DNA of 64,000 bases from Gilvirhabdus luticola. GTDB taxonomy: Bacteria; Bacteroidota; Bacteroidia; Flavobacteriales; Flavobacteriaceae. The stretch lies in NCBI RefSeq assembly GCF_032583975.1, contig NZ_JAWHTF010000004.1, one strand, 5' to 3'. A program made the position numbers and the translations under genes. Below are positions 16,892 to 26,410 of the stretch, piece after piece. The notes under the pieces were generated by a model. That model ran no database searches. It was given only the letters and a program-made list of their open reading frames with translations, and was not told the origin of the DNA. How positions within the stretch are numbered: position 1 is the stretch's first letter; each line of letters opens with the position of its first letter.

Positions 16892-18225
16892 TAGTTTTTA
16901 TGCTTTAAAGCATCAGTCGGTTTGGGAACAAAATGATGTTTTCCTCCTGCTCTATCATCATCAAAAGTTACAGGAATATCATCATTAAGTGTTCGTTCAT
17001 TCCAAGTGAGATGTTCTTTACCATCATCTTTTTTAACCATGGTGATACAATCTTCTACTGGACAAACCAATGAACATAAATTACAACCTACACAATTCTC
17101 CTCTATGATACTTGGAATTCTTATAGTTCTATCTTCAGATAAGGCAATGGCTTGATGTGCACCATCATCACATGCAATATAACATAATTCACAACCTATA
17201 CATTTATCAGCATTAATTTCAGCAATTACTTTGTGTTTTAAATTTAGATGCTTCCATTCGGTGACATTAGGTAAAGCTTTGCCCGCAAAATCGTATATGG
17301 TTTTATAGTTTTTCTCTTCCATAAACTGTCTCAAACCAGCCTCCATTTCTCTCACGATACCAAAACCATAATGCATCACTGCAGTACAAACCTGCACTGA
17401 AGTTGCGCCTAACAAAATAAACTCTACTACATCACGCCATGTTTCGACTCCTCCAATACCAGAAATTGGTGTTTTTGAAATTTCTGGATGTTGTGCCAAC
17501 TCTCTAATCATGTGCATGGCGATAGGTTTTACTGCTGGTCCACAATAACCTCCATTAGTACCTTTGCCATCAACAATGGGTAAAGGCGCATACGTATCTA
17601 AATCAATTCCAACTATACTTTTTATTGTATTTATTAATGAAATGGCGTCGGTTCCACCTTTTACTGCAGCTAAACCTGGATCAGTAATTTCTGAAATGTT
17701 GGGTGTTAATTTTGTAATTACTGGAATAGTGGCTGCATTCTTTACCCAACCAACAATAGTTTCTAAAACTTCTGGTTCTTGACCAACAGCAGAACCCATT
17801 CCACGTTCACACATACCATGAGGGCAACCAAAATTAAGTTCAATGCCATCTGCTCCAGCATTTTCAACATCTTTGATTATTTGTTCCCATTCAGCCTTAC
17901 TTTCTACCATTAAGGAAGCTATAACTGCATGATCTGGAAAATATTTTTTTACTTCTTCTATTTCTCGAAGATTATCAGCTAAAGGTCTATCGGTAATCAA
18001 TTCAATATTATTGAAACCCATCATTCTGGTATTTCTATAATTTACAGAACCATATCGACTAGATACATTTACCACAGGAACTCCAAGCGTTTTCCACACG
18101 GCTCCACCCCAACCTGCATCAAAAGCTTTCATAATTTGATAACCTGAATTTGTTGGTGGCGCAGATGCTAGCCAAAAAGGATTTGGTGCTTTGATTCCTG
18201 CAAAATTTATTGATAAATCGACCAT
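16891..18225 (-). CDS. preA: NAD-dependent dihydropyrimidine dehydrogenase subunit PreA
   Basis: Catalytic subunit that reduces uracil or thymine to the 5,6-dihydro form. The N-terminal 310 residues are a dihydroorotate-dehydrogenase-like FMN barrel (start DLSINFAGIKAPNPFWLAS, with ELNFGCPHGMCERGMG near residue 155, where the active-site Cys lies). The C-terminus carries two [4Fe-4S] ferredoxin motifs, CIGCELCYIAC with a nearby extra Cys partner and CVGCNLCSLVCP near residue 380. The 444-residue length fits PreA with its ferredoxin tail. It starts 14 bases after preT and belongs to the pyrimidine operon. Confidence 0.95.
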   Translation of the reverse strand: MVDLSINFAGIKAPNPFWLASAPPTNSGYQIMKAFDAGWGGAVWKTLGVPVVNVSSRYGSVNYRNTRMMGFNNIELITDRPLADNLREIEEVKKYFPDHAVIASLMVESKAEWEQIIKDVENAGADGIELNFGCPHGMCERGMGSAVGQEPEVLETIVGWVKNAATIPVITKLTPNISEITDPGLAAVKGGTDAISLINTIKSIVGIDLDTYAPLPIVDGKGTNGGYCGPAVKPIAMHMIRELAQHPEISKTPISGIGGVETWRDVVEFILLGATSVQVCTAVMHYGFGIVREMEAGLRQFMEEKNYKTIYDFAGKALPNVTEWKHLNLKHKVIAEINADKCIGCELCYIACDDGAHQAIALSEDRTIRIPSIIEENCVGCNLCSLVCPVEDCITMVKKDDGKEHLTWNERTLNDDIPVTFDDDRAGGKHHFVPKPTDALKHKN

Positions 18226-18239
18226 AATTTGTCTTTTTG

Positions 18240-19562
18240 TTAATTTAACCAGTTATGAATTCCTTGTGCTGCCATTTTACCGTCGTAAGCAGCATTAACT
18301 ACTTCTGCTCCTCCATTAATGGCATCTCCTCCAGCAAAATATTTTGGATTTGAAGTTTGAAACGTATTATCATCAACTATAATTCTCGTTTTGTTATCTG
18401 TTTCTAAATTATCAATCAATTCATAAAGACTGCCTTGTTTAGCCTGTCCAGTAGCTTTGATTACCAAATCACATCTTACAATAAAAGTGTTGTTCATGTT
18501 TGTATGTAGGTTACCATTTACTAATTCAGTTTTAGCAAACTTTACACCTTCCACTTTTTCTTTTCCAACAATAGCAATGGGTGTTAAATTAAATAAACTG
18601 TCAACTCCTGCGCTAATTGCCAAATCATATTCAAAACCATAAGCTCCCATTTTTTCTTTGGTATTGCGATAAGCCAAAACCGTTTTTCTCGCTCCCATTC
18701 TGGCAGATTCTGATGCTGCATCCATAGCAGTATTTCCACCACCAATGACAACAACTTTATCTGGTACTTCTAACTTATGTTGTTTGTTTTTCAATTCTTC
18801 AATAAACTCAACTGCTCCAATAACACCATTTAAATTTTCACCATCCAATTCTAAATCTCTTGTTGTTCCTAGACCAACACCAAGAAAAATAGCGTCATAT
18901 TTAGATTCAAGAGCAGATAATTCTTGTTTTGAATTAATGTTAGTATTGTATTTAATATTGAAACCTAATTGGTTCTGTAAATATTCTACTTCTTTTAAAA
19001 CTTCCTCGTTTGTTATTTTATAAGGAGCTACACCATGAACTGTTAAACCCGAAGGTTTATCTTTAGCTTCAAAAACATCAACATCATAACCCAAAGTTTT
19101 GGCTTCACAAGCACAGGCGATACCTGCTGGACCTGCACCAATTACTGCAATATTTTTTCCGTTAGACTTTCCAATAGAAAATAACTTTTTATTAGTATTA
19201 ATGGATTGATTTGTAGCATAATTTTGAAGTCTACCTATTTGAATTGGAGGCACATCCTGATGATTGTAAACACAAGCTCCTTCGCACAAAACACCAGTTG
19301 GGCATACAATACCACAAGCATTACCGAGCCAATTAGAATCGAAAATTGTCTTCGAAGCACCAATTATATTGTTTGTATGTATCTGCTTGATAAACAGAGG
19401 GATGTCGATATGGGTTGGACAAGCTTGAATACATGGAGCATCATAGCAGAATAAACACCTTGAACTTTCATAATACGCTTCGGTATCATTCATTAAAGGT
19501 TTCTTTTGCTTAAAATTCTTGTTGAATTCTGCTTCAGATTTTGGTCTTTTGTATTCTGCCAT
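18240..19562 (-). CDS. preT: NAD-dependent dihydropyrimidine dehydrogenase subunit PreT
   Basis: Electron-transfer partner of PreA, similar to the small subunit of glutamate synthase. The N-terminal Fe-S region has CLFCYDAPCIQACPTHID near residue 36 and CGIVCPTGVLCEGACV near residue 83. An FAD-binding GAGPAGIACACEAKTLG motif follows near residue 141 and an NAD(P)-binding VIGGGNTAMDAA motif near residue 272. A final FAD segment, YFAGGDAINGGAEVV, lies at the C-terminus. It takes electrons from NADH and passes them to PreA through the Fe-S clusters. Its start overlaps the stop of the ureidopropionase gene by one base (TAATG). Confidence 0.94.
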   Translation of the reverse strand: MAEYKRPKSEAEFNKNFKQKKPLMNDTEAYYESSRCLFCYDAPCIQACPTHIDIPLFIKQIHTNNIIGASKTIFDSNWLGNACGIVCPTGVLCEGACVYNHQDVPPIQIGRLQNYATNQSINTNKKLFSIGKSNGKNIAVIGAGPAGIACACEAKTLGYDVDVFEAKDKPSGLTVHGVAPYKITNEEVLKEVEYLQNQLGFNIKYNTNINSKQELSALESKYDAIFLGVGLGTTRDLELDGENLNGVIGAVEFIEELKNKQHKLEVPDKVVVIGGGNTAMDAASESARMGARKTVLAYRNTKEKMGAYGFEYDLAISAGVDSLFNLTPIAIVGKEKVEGVKFAKTELVNGNLHTNMNNTFIVRCDLVIKATGQAKQGSLYELIDNLETDNKTRIIVDDNTFQTSNPKYFAGGDAINGGAEVVNAAYDGKMAAQGIHNWLN

Positions 19563-20428
19563 TATAAGTCTGTTAAGCGTCCATAAGTTTCTGGTCTCCT
19601 ATCTCTAAAGAATTGCCATGTTGAACGAACTTCATCTATTAAATCTAAATCAAATTCTGCTACTAATAATTCGTCATTATCTCTAGAAGCTTGTGCAAAA
19701 ATTTGACCTCGAGGATCAACAAAATAAGATTGACCGTAAAATTTACCTAGATTCCATGGTTTTTCTTCTCCAACACGATTGATGCAACCCATAAAATAAC
19801 CATTGGCTGCTGCGTGGGCCGGCTGTTCAAGTTTCCAGAGATATTCACTCAAACCAGCTACCGTTGCTGATGGATTATAAACAATTTCTGCACCATTCAA
19901 GCCTAATACTCTGGCGCCATCTGGAAAATGCCTATCATAACAAATATAAACGCCAACTTTGGCATATTTGGTCTGAAATACTGGATAGCCTAAATTACCA
20001 GGTTTAAAAAAGAATTTCTCCCAAAATCCAGTGGTATGCGGAATATGATTTTTTCTGTACTTTCCTAGATAAGTTCCATCTGCGTCAATAACAGCTGCTG
20101 TATTATACAAAACTCCTGCTTGTTCCTTTTCATAAATGGGTACAATAATGACCATATTGTATTTTTTGGCCAATACCTGCATTTTTTCTGTAGTTGGTCC
20201 TGGAACTGATTCCGCCGAGGCATACCATTTTCTATCTTGTCCAGGACAAAAATATGGAGTGTTGAAGATTTCTTGCAAGCACAATATTTGAACGCCCTTT
20301 TTTCCAGCTTCTTGTATGTATGGAATATGCTTGTCATACATCGCATCCATGATTTCTTGAATATTTCCTTCTCCTTCTGTCATTGGAAGGCTCATCTGTA
20401 TGAGTCCTGATTTTATAATTCTTGGCAT
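19562..20428 (-). CDS. Beta-ureidopropionase-like nitrilase-superfamily amidohydrolase
   Basis: A 288-residue carbon-nitrogen hydrolase expected to cleave N-carbamoyl-beta-alanine to beta-alanine, CO2 and ammonia. The catalytic Glu-Lys-Cys triad is visible as Glu53 in LCLQEIFNTPYFCPGQ, Lys126 in GKYRKNHIP and Cys163 in VYICYDRHFPDGARV. The first block is like that of eukaryotic beta-ureidopropionase and of bacterial N-carbamoylputrescine amidases, so sequence alone would not settle the substrate. The position between dihydropyrimidinase (5-base gap) and preT makes the pyrimidine role much the best choice. Confidence 0.9.
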   Translation of the reverse strand: MPRIIKSGLIQMSLPMTEGEGNIQEIMDAMYDKHIPYIQEAGKKGVQILCLQEIFNTPYFCPGQDRKWYASAESVPGPTTEKMQVLAKKYNMVIIVPIYEKEQAGVLYNTAAVIDADGTYLGKYRKNHIPHTTGFWEKFFFKPGNLGYPVFQTKYAKVGVYICYDRHFPDGARVLGLNGAEIVYNPSATVAGLSEYLWKLEQPAHAAANGYFMGCINRVGEEKPWNLGKFYGQSYFVDPRGQIFAQASRDNDELLVAEFDLDLIDEVRSTWQFFRDRRPETYGRLTDL

Positions 20429-20433
20429 ATTAT

Positions 20434-21819
20434 CTAAATTACAGTTTTTGATGTTTTTCCTCTTGGTATAAATTGTCCGAAACCTGCTTGAAGTTTACAT
20501 TCTTCATTCTCTATGGCAACTTGACCTCTTAAAATTACAGTTTCGGTTTTTCCAATTACTTTTTGACCTTCATAAGCCGAATAATCACAATTCATGTGAT
20601 GTGTCTTTACAGAAATTGTATGTTCTTTATTCGGGTCGAAAATCACAATATCTGCATCGCTACCAATAGCAATGGTTCCCTTTCTAGGATACATTCCGAA
20701 GATTTTAGCCGCATTGGTTGAAGCTACTTCTACATATTTTGTTAATGATATTTTTCCTTTATGAACACCTTCTGAAAATAACAACTCCATACGATGCTCT
20801 ATCGCAGGATGGCCGTTTGGTATTTTTGAAAAGTCGTCTTTTCCCATTTTCTTTTGTTCCCACTCGAACGGACAATGATCTGTACCAACCACTTGTACCA
20901 AGCCTTGATTAATACCAGACCACAATGCAAATTGATCTTTCTTTTCTCTCAATGGTGGACTCATCACCCATTTAGCACCTTCAAAATCTTTTTCATATAA
21001 AGAAGCATCTAGCATTAAATACTGTGTACATGTTTCTACAAATACTTTTTGATTGCGTTGTGTTGCTTTTCTAACAGCATTTAAGGCTCCTTCGCAAGTC
21101 ATGTGTACAATATAGCCAGGACAGTCTGTATAATGTAACATATCTACAAAACGACCTGATGCTTCGGCTTCTGTAACTTCAGGTTGTGAGAGATAATGGT
21201 ATAATGGAGACAAGTTGCCTTCTGCTCTGTTCTTTGCAATTAATGAATCTATCATATCTCCATTGGTTGCATGAACTGTTACCAAACCACCATGCTTTTT
21301 AACCACTTTCATAAGCTGCACCATTTGTCCATCGTCAATCATCAAAGCGCCTTTATAGGCCATAAAAGTTTTAAAAGATGAAATTCCTTCCTCTTCAATC
21401 ATCTGTACAACTTCTTTAGCTACATTGTCATTAAAATCTGTAACAGCCATATGATATGAATAATCTCCTATAGCTTTCCCCTTAGATTTTTGTTGCCAAG
21501 TTTTTAATGCATTATGGAGTGAATCTCCTTGTGTTTGTAGAATAAAATCGATGACCATTGTAGTACCTCCATGGAGTGCCGCTCTGGTTCCTGTTTCGTA
21601 GTCATCACTGGAGTAGGTTCCCATAAAAGGCATATCGAGATGTACATGAGGATCTATACCTCCTGGGAAAACCAGTTTATTTGCAGCATCCACGACTTTA
21701 TCTGCGTTGTAATTCAAATCTTTTCCAATAGCAACAATCTTTTCTCCTTCAACATAAACATCAGCAATATAACTTTCTGATGCTGTAACTACACGACCAT
21801 TTTTAATTAGAATTGACAT
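20434..21819 (-). CDS. hydA: Dihydropyrimidinase
   Basis: A 461-residue cyclic amidohydrolase that opens dihydrouracil to N-carbamoyl-beta-alanine. Metal ligands are seen in GGIDPHVHLDMPF near residue 54, and the carboxylated lysine lies in ISSFKTFMAYKGAL near residue 148. Further ligands are in LVTVHATNGD and VGTDHCPF near residue 314. The last block, NPNKEHTISVKTHHMNCDYS, is typical of D-hydantoinases and dihydropyrimidinases. Hydantoins could be side substrates. It is flanked by the ureidopropionase gene and an SSS permease, and a 66-base gap precedes it, so an internal promoter is possible. Confidence 0.95.
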   Translation of the reverse strand: MSILIKNGRVVTASESYIADVYVEGEKIVAIGKDLNYNADKVVDAANKLVFPGGIDPHVHLDMPFMGTYSSDDYETGTRAALHGGTTMVIDFILQTQGDSLHNALKTWQQKSKGKAIGDYSYHMAVTDFNDNVAKEVVQMIEEEGISSFKTFMAYKGALMIDDGQMVQLMKVVKKHGGLVTVHATNGDMIDSLIAKNRAEGNLSPLYHYLSQPEVTEAEASGRFVDMLHYTDCPGYIVHMTCEGALNAVRKATQRNQKVFVETCTQYLMLDASLYEKDFEGAKWVMSPPLREKKDQFALWSGINQGLVQVVGTDHCPFEWEQKKMGKDDFSKIPNGHPAIEHRMELLFSEGVHKGKISLTKYVEVASTNAAKIFGMYPRKGTIAIGSDADIVIFDPNKEHTISVKTHHMNCDYSAYEGQKVIGKTETVILRGQVAIENEECKLQAGFGQFIPRGKTSKTVI

Positions 21820-21885
21820 TTTTATAATTGACTTAATTATTTCTTATTCTGTTTAAATTTACAAGTTTTTAATCAGTTTTACTTT

Positions 21886-23382
21886 TTAATAATCTATTTT
21901 TTGAGTTTTGGTTCTAGATATTAAACTCACAATAACACCAACAGACATTGCCAAGATAAAGGATGGACCTAACTCTCCAACTTTTTCAAAAAAAATACCT
22001 ATACCTTCAATAGACGTCATACCAAACTTAAAAATTGGTACTGATATAAAACCAGCTATCATTGAAGCTAATGCTCCTTTTTCATTAAACCCTTTCCAAA
22101 ATAGTGATAAAATAATTGTTGGACAAAATGTAGCTGCTATACCTGACCAACCAAAAATAACAAACCAAAAAATTGTTCTTCCAGGTACACTTACAGCAAC
22201 AATAATAGCTATTAGAAGTGCAAGTATTGCAAGAACTAATGTAATTAATCTGGATGTTTTTGCCAGTTCTCTTTCAGTTTTATTTGGCTTAAAGATTTGT
22301 TGATAATAGTCTCTAGAAATTGCGCTCGAAGCTACAACCAAAAGTGAATCTATAGTTGACATAATTGCCGAAAGTACCGCAGCAATATAAATCCCTATTA
22401 AAGTTAATGGCATAACTCGTTCAACCAAAAGTGGCAGCACATTTTGTGCTCCATTTCCTAAAATAGCTTCAACATCTGCATCGACCGAAGTTAAAAGGTA
22501 TCTTCCAAAAATACCTATTAAAACTGCACAAGAATCCGTTAGTAAAGTAAAAATTATAGCAACCCAACGACCTTTTTTTATTTCAGCTGTACTTTTTATA
22601 GACATGAATCTGATAAAAAGTTGTGGTGAGCCCATAAATCCAAGTCCGATGAATGTAAAACCTAAAATGGTGAAAAGATTCACCATATTAAAGCCGCCTT
22701 CACCCCAAATATTCAAAAATGATGGATCTAATTTTAGCAATTCGTCAGAAACTGAAACACTCGAACTAATAGAAAAATAAGCAACAATAGGTAAAGCAAC
22801 CAAACCTAAAAGCATGATTAACCCTTGAAACAAATCAGACCAAGCTACAGCTACAAATCCTCCAGAAAAAATGTATGTTAATACAATTATAAAACCAACT
22901 ATAGCTCCTGTAAAATAATTCCATCCTAAAAAAGTCTCAAAAGCTGAACCTGTTGCGTCTATTTGTGCACTGACATAGATAACTACAAACAGAGACAACG
23001 CTGTTGCAGCAACAATTCTTAAGGTATGCGAAGTTGATTTAAAATGACTTACAAGGTAATCTGGTATCGTGATCGAATTGTATTTATCACTTAATTTTTT
23101 AAAGCGTTCTGCCATAAAAAACCATGAAACAGTAACACCAAGAACTTCTCCTAAAACTACCCAAAATGCTGAAACACCTACCATGGCACCAAGACCAGTT
23201 AAACCCAACAGTAACCATGCGGATTCTCCTGTTGCTCTAGCAGAAAAAGCAACGACCCAATAGCCAAGGTTTTTACCGCCTACATAATAATCTTTAGTGT
23301 TTCTTATTCGTTTTGTAGCAAAATATCCAATTAGAAAAAGGATGGAAAAATAGAGAAATAGTATTGTGTATTTTAGAATCAA
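21886..23382 (-). CDS. Sodium:solute symporter (SSS family, PutP-like)
   Basis: A 498-residue inner-membrane symporter with about 13 helices. The start LYFSILFLIGYFATKRIRN and the RATGESAWLLLGLTGLG block near residue 50 are typical of the PutP proline branch, as is GFTFIGLGFMGSPQLFIRF near residue 240. Na+ is the likely driver. Its place between hydA and the NCS1 permease suggests uptake of a pyrimidine-related compound, for example beta-alanine or a ureido acid, rather than proline, but the substrate cannot be assigned by sequence. It starts 9 bases after the NCS1 gene. Confidence 0.88.
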   Translation of the reverse strand: MILKYTILFLYFSILFLIGYFATKRIRNTKDYYVGGKNLGYWVVAFSARATGESAWLLLGLTGLGAMVGVSAFWVVLGEVLGVTVSWFFMAERFKKLSDKYNSITIPDYLVSHFKSTSHTLRIVAATALSLFVVIYVSAQIDATGSAFETFLGWNYFTGAIVGFIIVLTYIFSGGFVAVAWSDLFQGLIMLLGLVALPIVAYFSISSSVSVSDELLKLDPSFLNIWGEGGFNMVNLFTILGFTFIGLGFMGSPQLFIRFMSIKSTAEIKKGRWVAIIFTLLTDSCAVLIGIFGRYLLTSVDADVEAILGNGAQNVLPLLVERVMPLTLIGIYIAAVLSAIMSTIDSLLVVASSAISRDYYQQIFKPNKTERELAKTSRLITLVLAILALLIAIIVAVSVPGRTIFWFVIFGWSGIAATFCPTIILSLFWKGFNEKGALASMIAGFISVPIFKFGMTSIEGIGIFFEKVGELGPSFILAMSVGVIVSLISRTKTQKIDY

Positions 23383-23391
23383 ACGCGTTTC

Positions 23392-25059
23392 TTATTTTTT
23401 CATTAAAAAGTAATATAGTGAAAACGAAATGATGAATCCAGTAAACCAAGATAATGAATACAAGAAACTTAATGCTGGCATCCAATAGCCTACTAATGCC
23501 AAGAAAACGCCAACTGCTAAAGCGATCATAGCTGAAGTATTAAAACCAGTTTTTCCGTAGGAATAAACGCCTTCTTCTTTATATAGTTCTGCTAATTCAA
23601 CTGTTTTGTGTCTAATTAAAAAATAGTCACAGATCAAAATTCCCAAAACTGGCCCGAGCAATCCGCTTACAAAAATTAGAAACCCTGAAATTTCATTTAG
23701 TAACCACCAAGGCATAATTAAAATACCTATGATCCCTGTAATTGTTCCTCCTTTTTTAAAACTTATTTTTTTTGGCCAAAGATTAGAAAAGGCGTTAGAT
23801 GGCGCAATAACATTCGCTGCAATATTCGTACTTAACGTTGCAATAATCATAAAAATCTGTGCTACAATAACAACTACTGGATTCTTGAATTTAGCAATTA
23901 GAGATACTGGATCCCAAGGGGCATCGTCTGCAATGAGAATGTCTTTAAAATTTATAATTGCAGCACATGTTACAAATATGCCAACAAAAGAATAGAGCAT
24001 CATGGTTACTGGAAGGCCAATAAACTGCCCTGAAACCTGATCTTTTTGAGTGGACGCATAGCGAGTTATATCTGCTATGCTTATAGACATCGTTGCCCAA
24101 AAACCAACCATTGCAGTTAGCCAAAGTAAGTAACTCCATAATTTACTTCCAGAGGCATTTATATCAATTAGTTTTGCTGTTACAACACTTGACAATACTT
24201 CTGAATCTCCTTCTGTGTTTCTGAATTGGACTTGAACATTATCTGAAGTATTAATAAGAACTGGGTTTTCAGTGAATGCTTGCCAAGTTGAATTTTCATC
24301 TGATACAATATTATATTCTGTAACTTTTAGATGGCCTTCTTTGTCTTTTAGTGAATTCAGATTGAGATAATATAAATCATTTTCAGAGGATATTGTTGCT
24401 GCTGTTTTTTCAAGCTGTACACTTTGGTCTAATACAATGGAAAATCCTTCAGCTTTTGCATAACTCCAATAAATAAGTACCAATCCGATACCTATTAAAA
24501 TAGGAGCTGAATAGGTTTCAAGCCATTTAATGCTTTCGGTGCCTTTCCAGATAAAGTACATATTGATAATCCAAAACACGCCAAAACCAACAAATTTTCC
24601 GACAGATAAACCCAACTCACCTGTTGAACCAGTAATGGCATTAAAAATGGCATAAATGGCCAAACCACCAATCCAAGTTTGAACACCAAACCAACCACAT
24701 GCTATAACACCTCTAGCCACAGAAGCTAAATGAACCCCTTTTGTACCAAATGCTGCTCTACCTATTACTGGAAATGGCACACCATACTTAACTCCAGCAT
24801 GACCATTAAGTACCATTGGTATCGTAATGATTAAATTAGCCAAACCAATAATAATTAAAGCTTCATACCAATTCAAGCCAGTTTTTATCATATAAGAAGC
24901 CAACAAATACGTAGGAATACATACAGCCATACCAACCCAAATTGCTGCCAAATGCCACTTGTTCCATGTACGTTGATTAGCTGGAACAGGTGCTAAATCT
25001 TCACTGTATAATGGTGAATTTGAAAGGTCTTCGTGTAATTCTACAATGTCTTTACTCAT
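23392..25059 (-). CDS. NCS1-family nucleobase/hydantoin permease with a soluble insert
   Basis: A 555-residue member of the nucleobase:cation symporter-1 family (uracil, allantoin, hydantoin or cytosine carriers). Family marks are the N-terminal LAPVPANQRTWNKWHLAAIW, VKYGVPFPVIGRAAFG near residue 90 and the helix 6 segment GFWATMSISIADITRYA near residue 319. Characterised members run to about 490 residues. The extra length is a hydrophilic stretch of about 100 residues (roughly 203-305) between helix 5 and helix 6, predicted to be beta-rich. This is unusual for the family as I know it. The gene lies 3 bases after the aminotransferase and so is in the pyrimidine operon. Uracil or thymine is the likely substrate. 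Confidence 0.9.
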   Translation of the reverse strand: MSKDIVELHEDLSNSPLYSEDLAPVPANQRTWNKWHLAAIWVGMAVCIPTYLLASYMIKTGLNWYEALIIIGLANLIITIPMVLNGHAGVKYGVPFPVIGRAAFGTKGVHLASVARGVIACGWFGVQTWIGGLAIYAIFNAITGSTGELGLSVGKFVGFGVFWIINMYFIWKGTESIKWLETYSAPILIGIGLVLIYWSYAKAEGFSIVLDQSVQLEKTAATISSENDLYYLNLNSLKDKEGHLKVTEYNIVSDENSTWQAFTENPVLINTSDNVQVQFRNTEGDSEVLSSVVTAKLIDINASGSKLWSYLLWLTAMVGFWATMSISIADITRYASTQKDQVSGQFIGLPVTMMLYSFVGIFVTCAAIINFKDILIADDAPWDPVSLIAKFKNPVVVIVAQIFMIIATLSTNIAANVIAPSNAFSNLWPKKISFKKGGTITGIIGILIMPWWLLNEISGFLIFVSGLLGPVLGILICDYFLIRHKTVELAELYKEEGVYSYGKTGFNTSAMIALAVGVFLALVGYWMPALSFLYSLSWFTGFIISFSLYYFLMKK

Positions 25060-25062
25060 ATA

Positions 25063-26394
25063 TTAATTACAATATTTATCAGCAATTGAAATCGCTTCAG
25101 AAATAATTTTTAAACCTTCATCTACTTCAATTTTACTGATATTTAAAGGAGGCGCAACAAAAATCCAGTTCCATCGTACAAAAGTGAACATACCAAGTTC
25201 CCTGATTTTTGAGGCCATAAGGTTGGTTACTGTCATATCTTCAGTCTTTGCATTCCAAGGCGTGATAGGCTCTTTGGTTTTTCTGTCCTTCACCAACTCA
25301 ATACAACCTAATAAACCTGTATTTCTAAAATCGCCAATAGACTTGTGTTTCTTTTTCAGTTTTTCAACTTCTTCTTCAATGTACAATCCCATTTCTGCAG
25401 CACGATCTACTAAATTCTCCTCTTCAATAATTTTTAAATTCTCTAATGCTGCAGCACATAGAGTTGGATGTGCAGAATACGTTAATCCAATTGTCATTGG
25501 ATTGCTATTGAAATGTTCAGCAATTTTATCTGTGACCACAACACCACCAAGTGGTAAATAACCTGAAGTCAATCCTTTTGCTAAACACATAATATCTGGA
25601 GTAGTATCGTGATGATCTATTCCAAACATTTTTCCTGTACGCCCAAAACCACTCATAACTTCGTCATCTATCAAAAGAATTCCGTATTTATCACAAAGCT
25701 CACGAACATGCTTTAAATACATTGGTGGATACTTAATACAACCTGAAGAACCCGATTCACCTTCAAACAAAATAGCAGCAACACTATCTGGATTTTCAAA
25801 TTGAATTACACGATCTAGATGATCCAATGCAAGCTTACCACATTCTTCAATAGAAGTTGAATTCCAAGGACAACGGTAAGCATAAGGGTTTTCTACATGC
25901 ACAACATTAGGCATAGCCTGACTATCTACAGGAAACCGTCTTGGGTCTCCACTAGCTGTAATTGCTCCATAAGTAGCACCATGATAAGCTCTGTAATGCG
26001 TAATGATCTTATGTCGTCCAGTGTACATTCGTGCTAGCTTAATGGCATTTTCTATAGCTTCAGCTCCACCTAATGTAAAGAAGGTTTTGGTGAGATTCCC
26101 AGGCGTGATTTCAGCGAGCTTCTTACCAAGTCTGCCACGAACATCTGTTGCCATTCCTGGATAGACATAACTCACCTCTTTCATCTGTTTGGCAACAGCT
26201 TCAGTTATTCTCTGATTGCCATGGCCAATATTCACGTTCATTAATTGAGAAGAAAAATCAAGATAGCGTTTGCCATCTCTATCGTAAATATATGAGCCTT
26301 CTGAATAAGAAGCATTGATTGGGTTTAATCCTCCTTGTTTTGACCAAGAAAATAAAGTGTAATCGAGATTGTTTTGAATTATTTCGTCATTCAT
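25063..26394 (-). CDS. Class III aminotransferase (probable beta-alanine transaminase)
   Basis: A 443-residue PLP enzyme of the omega-aminotransferase group. The PLP lysine is in the motif MCLAKGLTSGYLPLGGV near residue 270, with LIDDEVMSGFGRTGKMF upstream near residue 236 and the GGAEAIENAIKLAR block near residue 109. The N-terminus DYTLFSWSKQGGLNP resembles beta-alanine:pyruvate and related transaminases. In this operon the amino donor should be beta-alanine (or beta-aminoisobutyrate from thymine), which would give malonate semialdehyde for the dehydrogenase encoded 16 bases upstream. The keto acceptor (pyruvate or 2-oxoglutarate) is not determined. Confidence 0.9.
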   Translation of the reverse strand: MNDEIIQNNLDYTLFSWSKQGGLNPINASYSEGSYIYDRDGKRYLDFSSQLMNVNIGHGNQRITEAVAKQMKEVSYVYPGMATDVRGRLGKKLAEITPGNLTKTFFTLGGAEAIENAIKLARMYTGRHKIITHYRAYHGATYGAITASGDPRRFPVDSQAMPNVVHVENPYAYRCPWNSTSIEECGKLALDHLDRVIQFENPDSVAAILFEGESGSSGCIKYPPMYLKHVRELCDKYGILLIDDEVMSGFGRTGKMFGIDHHDTTPDIMCLAKGLTSGYLPLGGVVVTDKIAEHFNSNPMTIGLTYSAHPTLCAAALENLKIIEEENLVDRAAEMGLYIEEEVEKLKKKHKSIGDFRNTGLLGCIELVKDRKTKEPITPWNAKTEDMTVTNLMASKIRELGMFTFVRWNWIFVAPPLNISKIEVDEGLKIISEAISIADKYCN

Positions 26395-26410
26395 TGGGTG
26401 TAGAATTATA

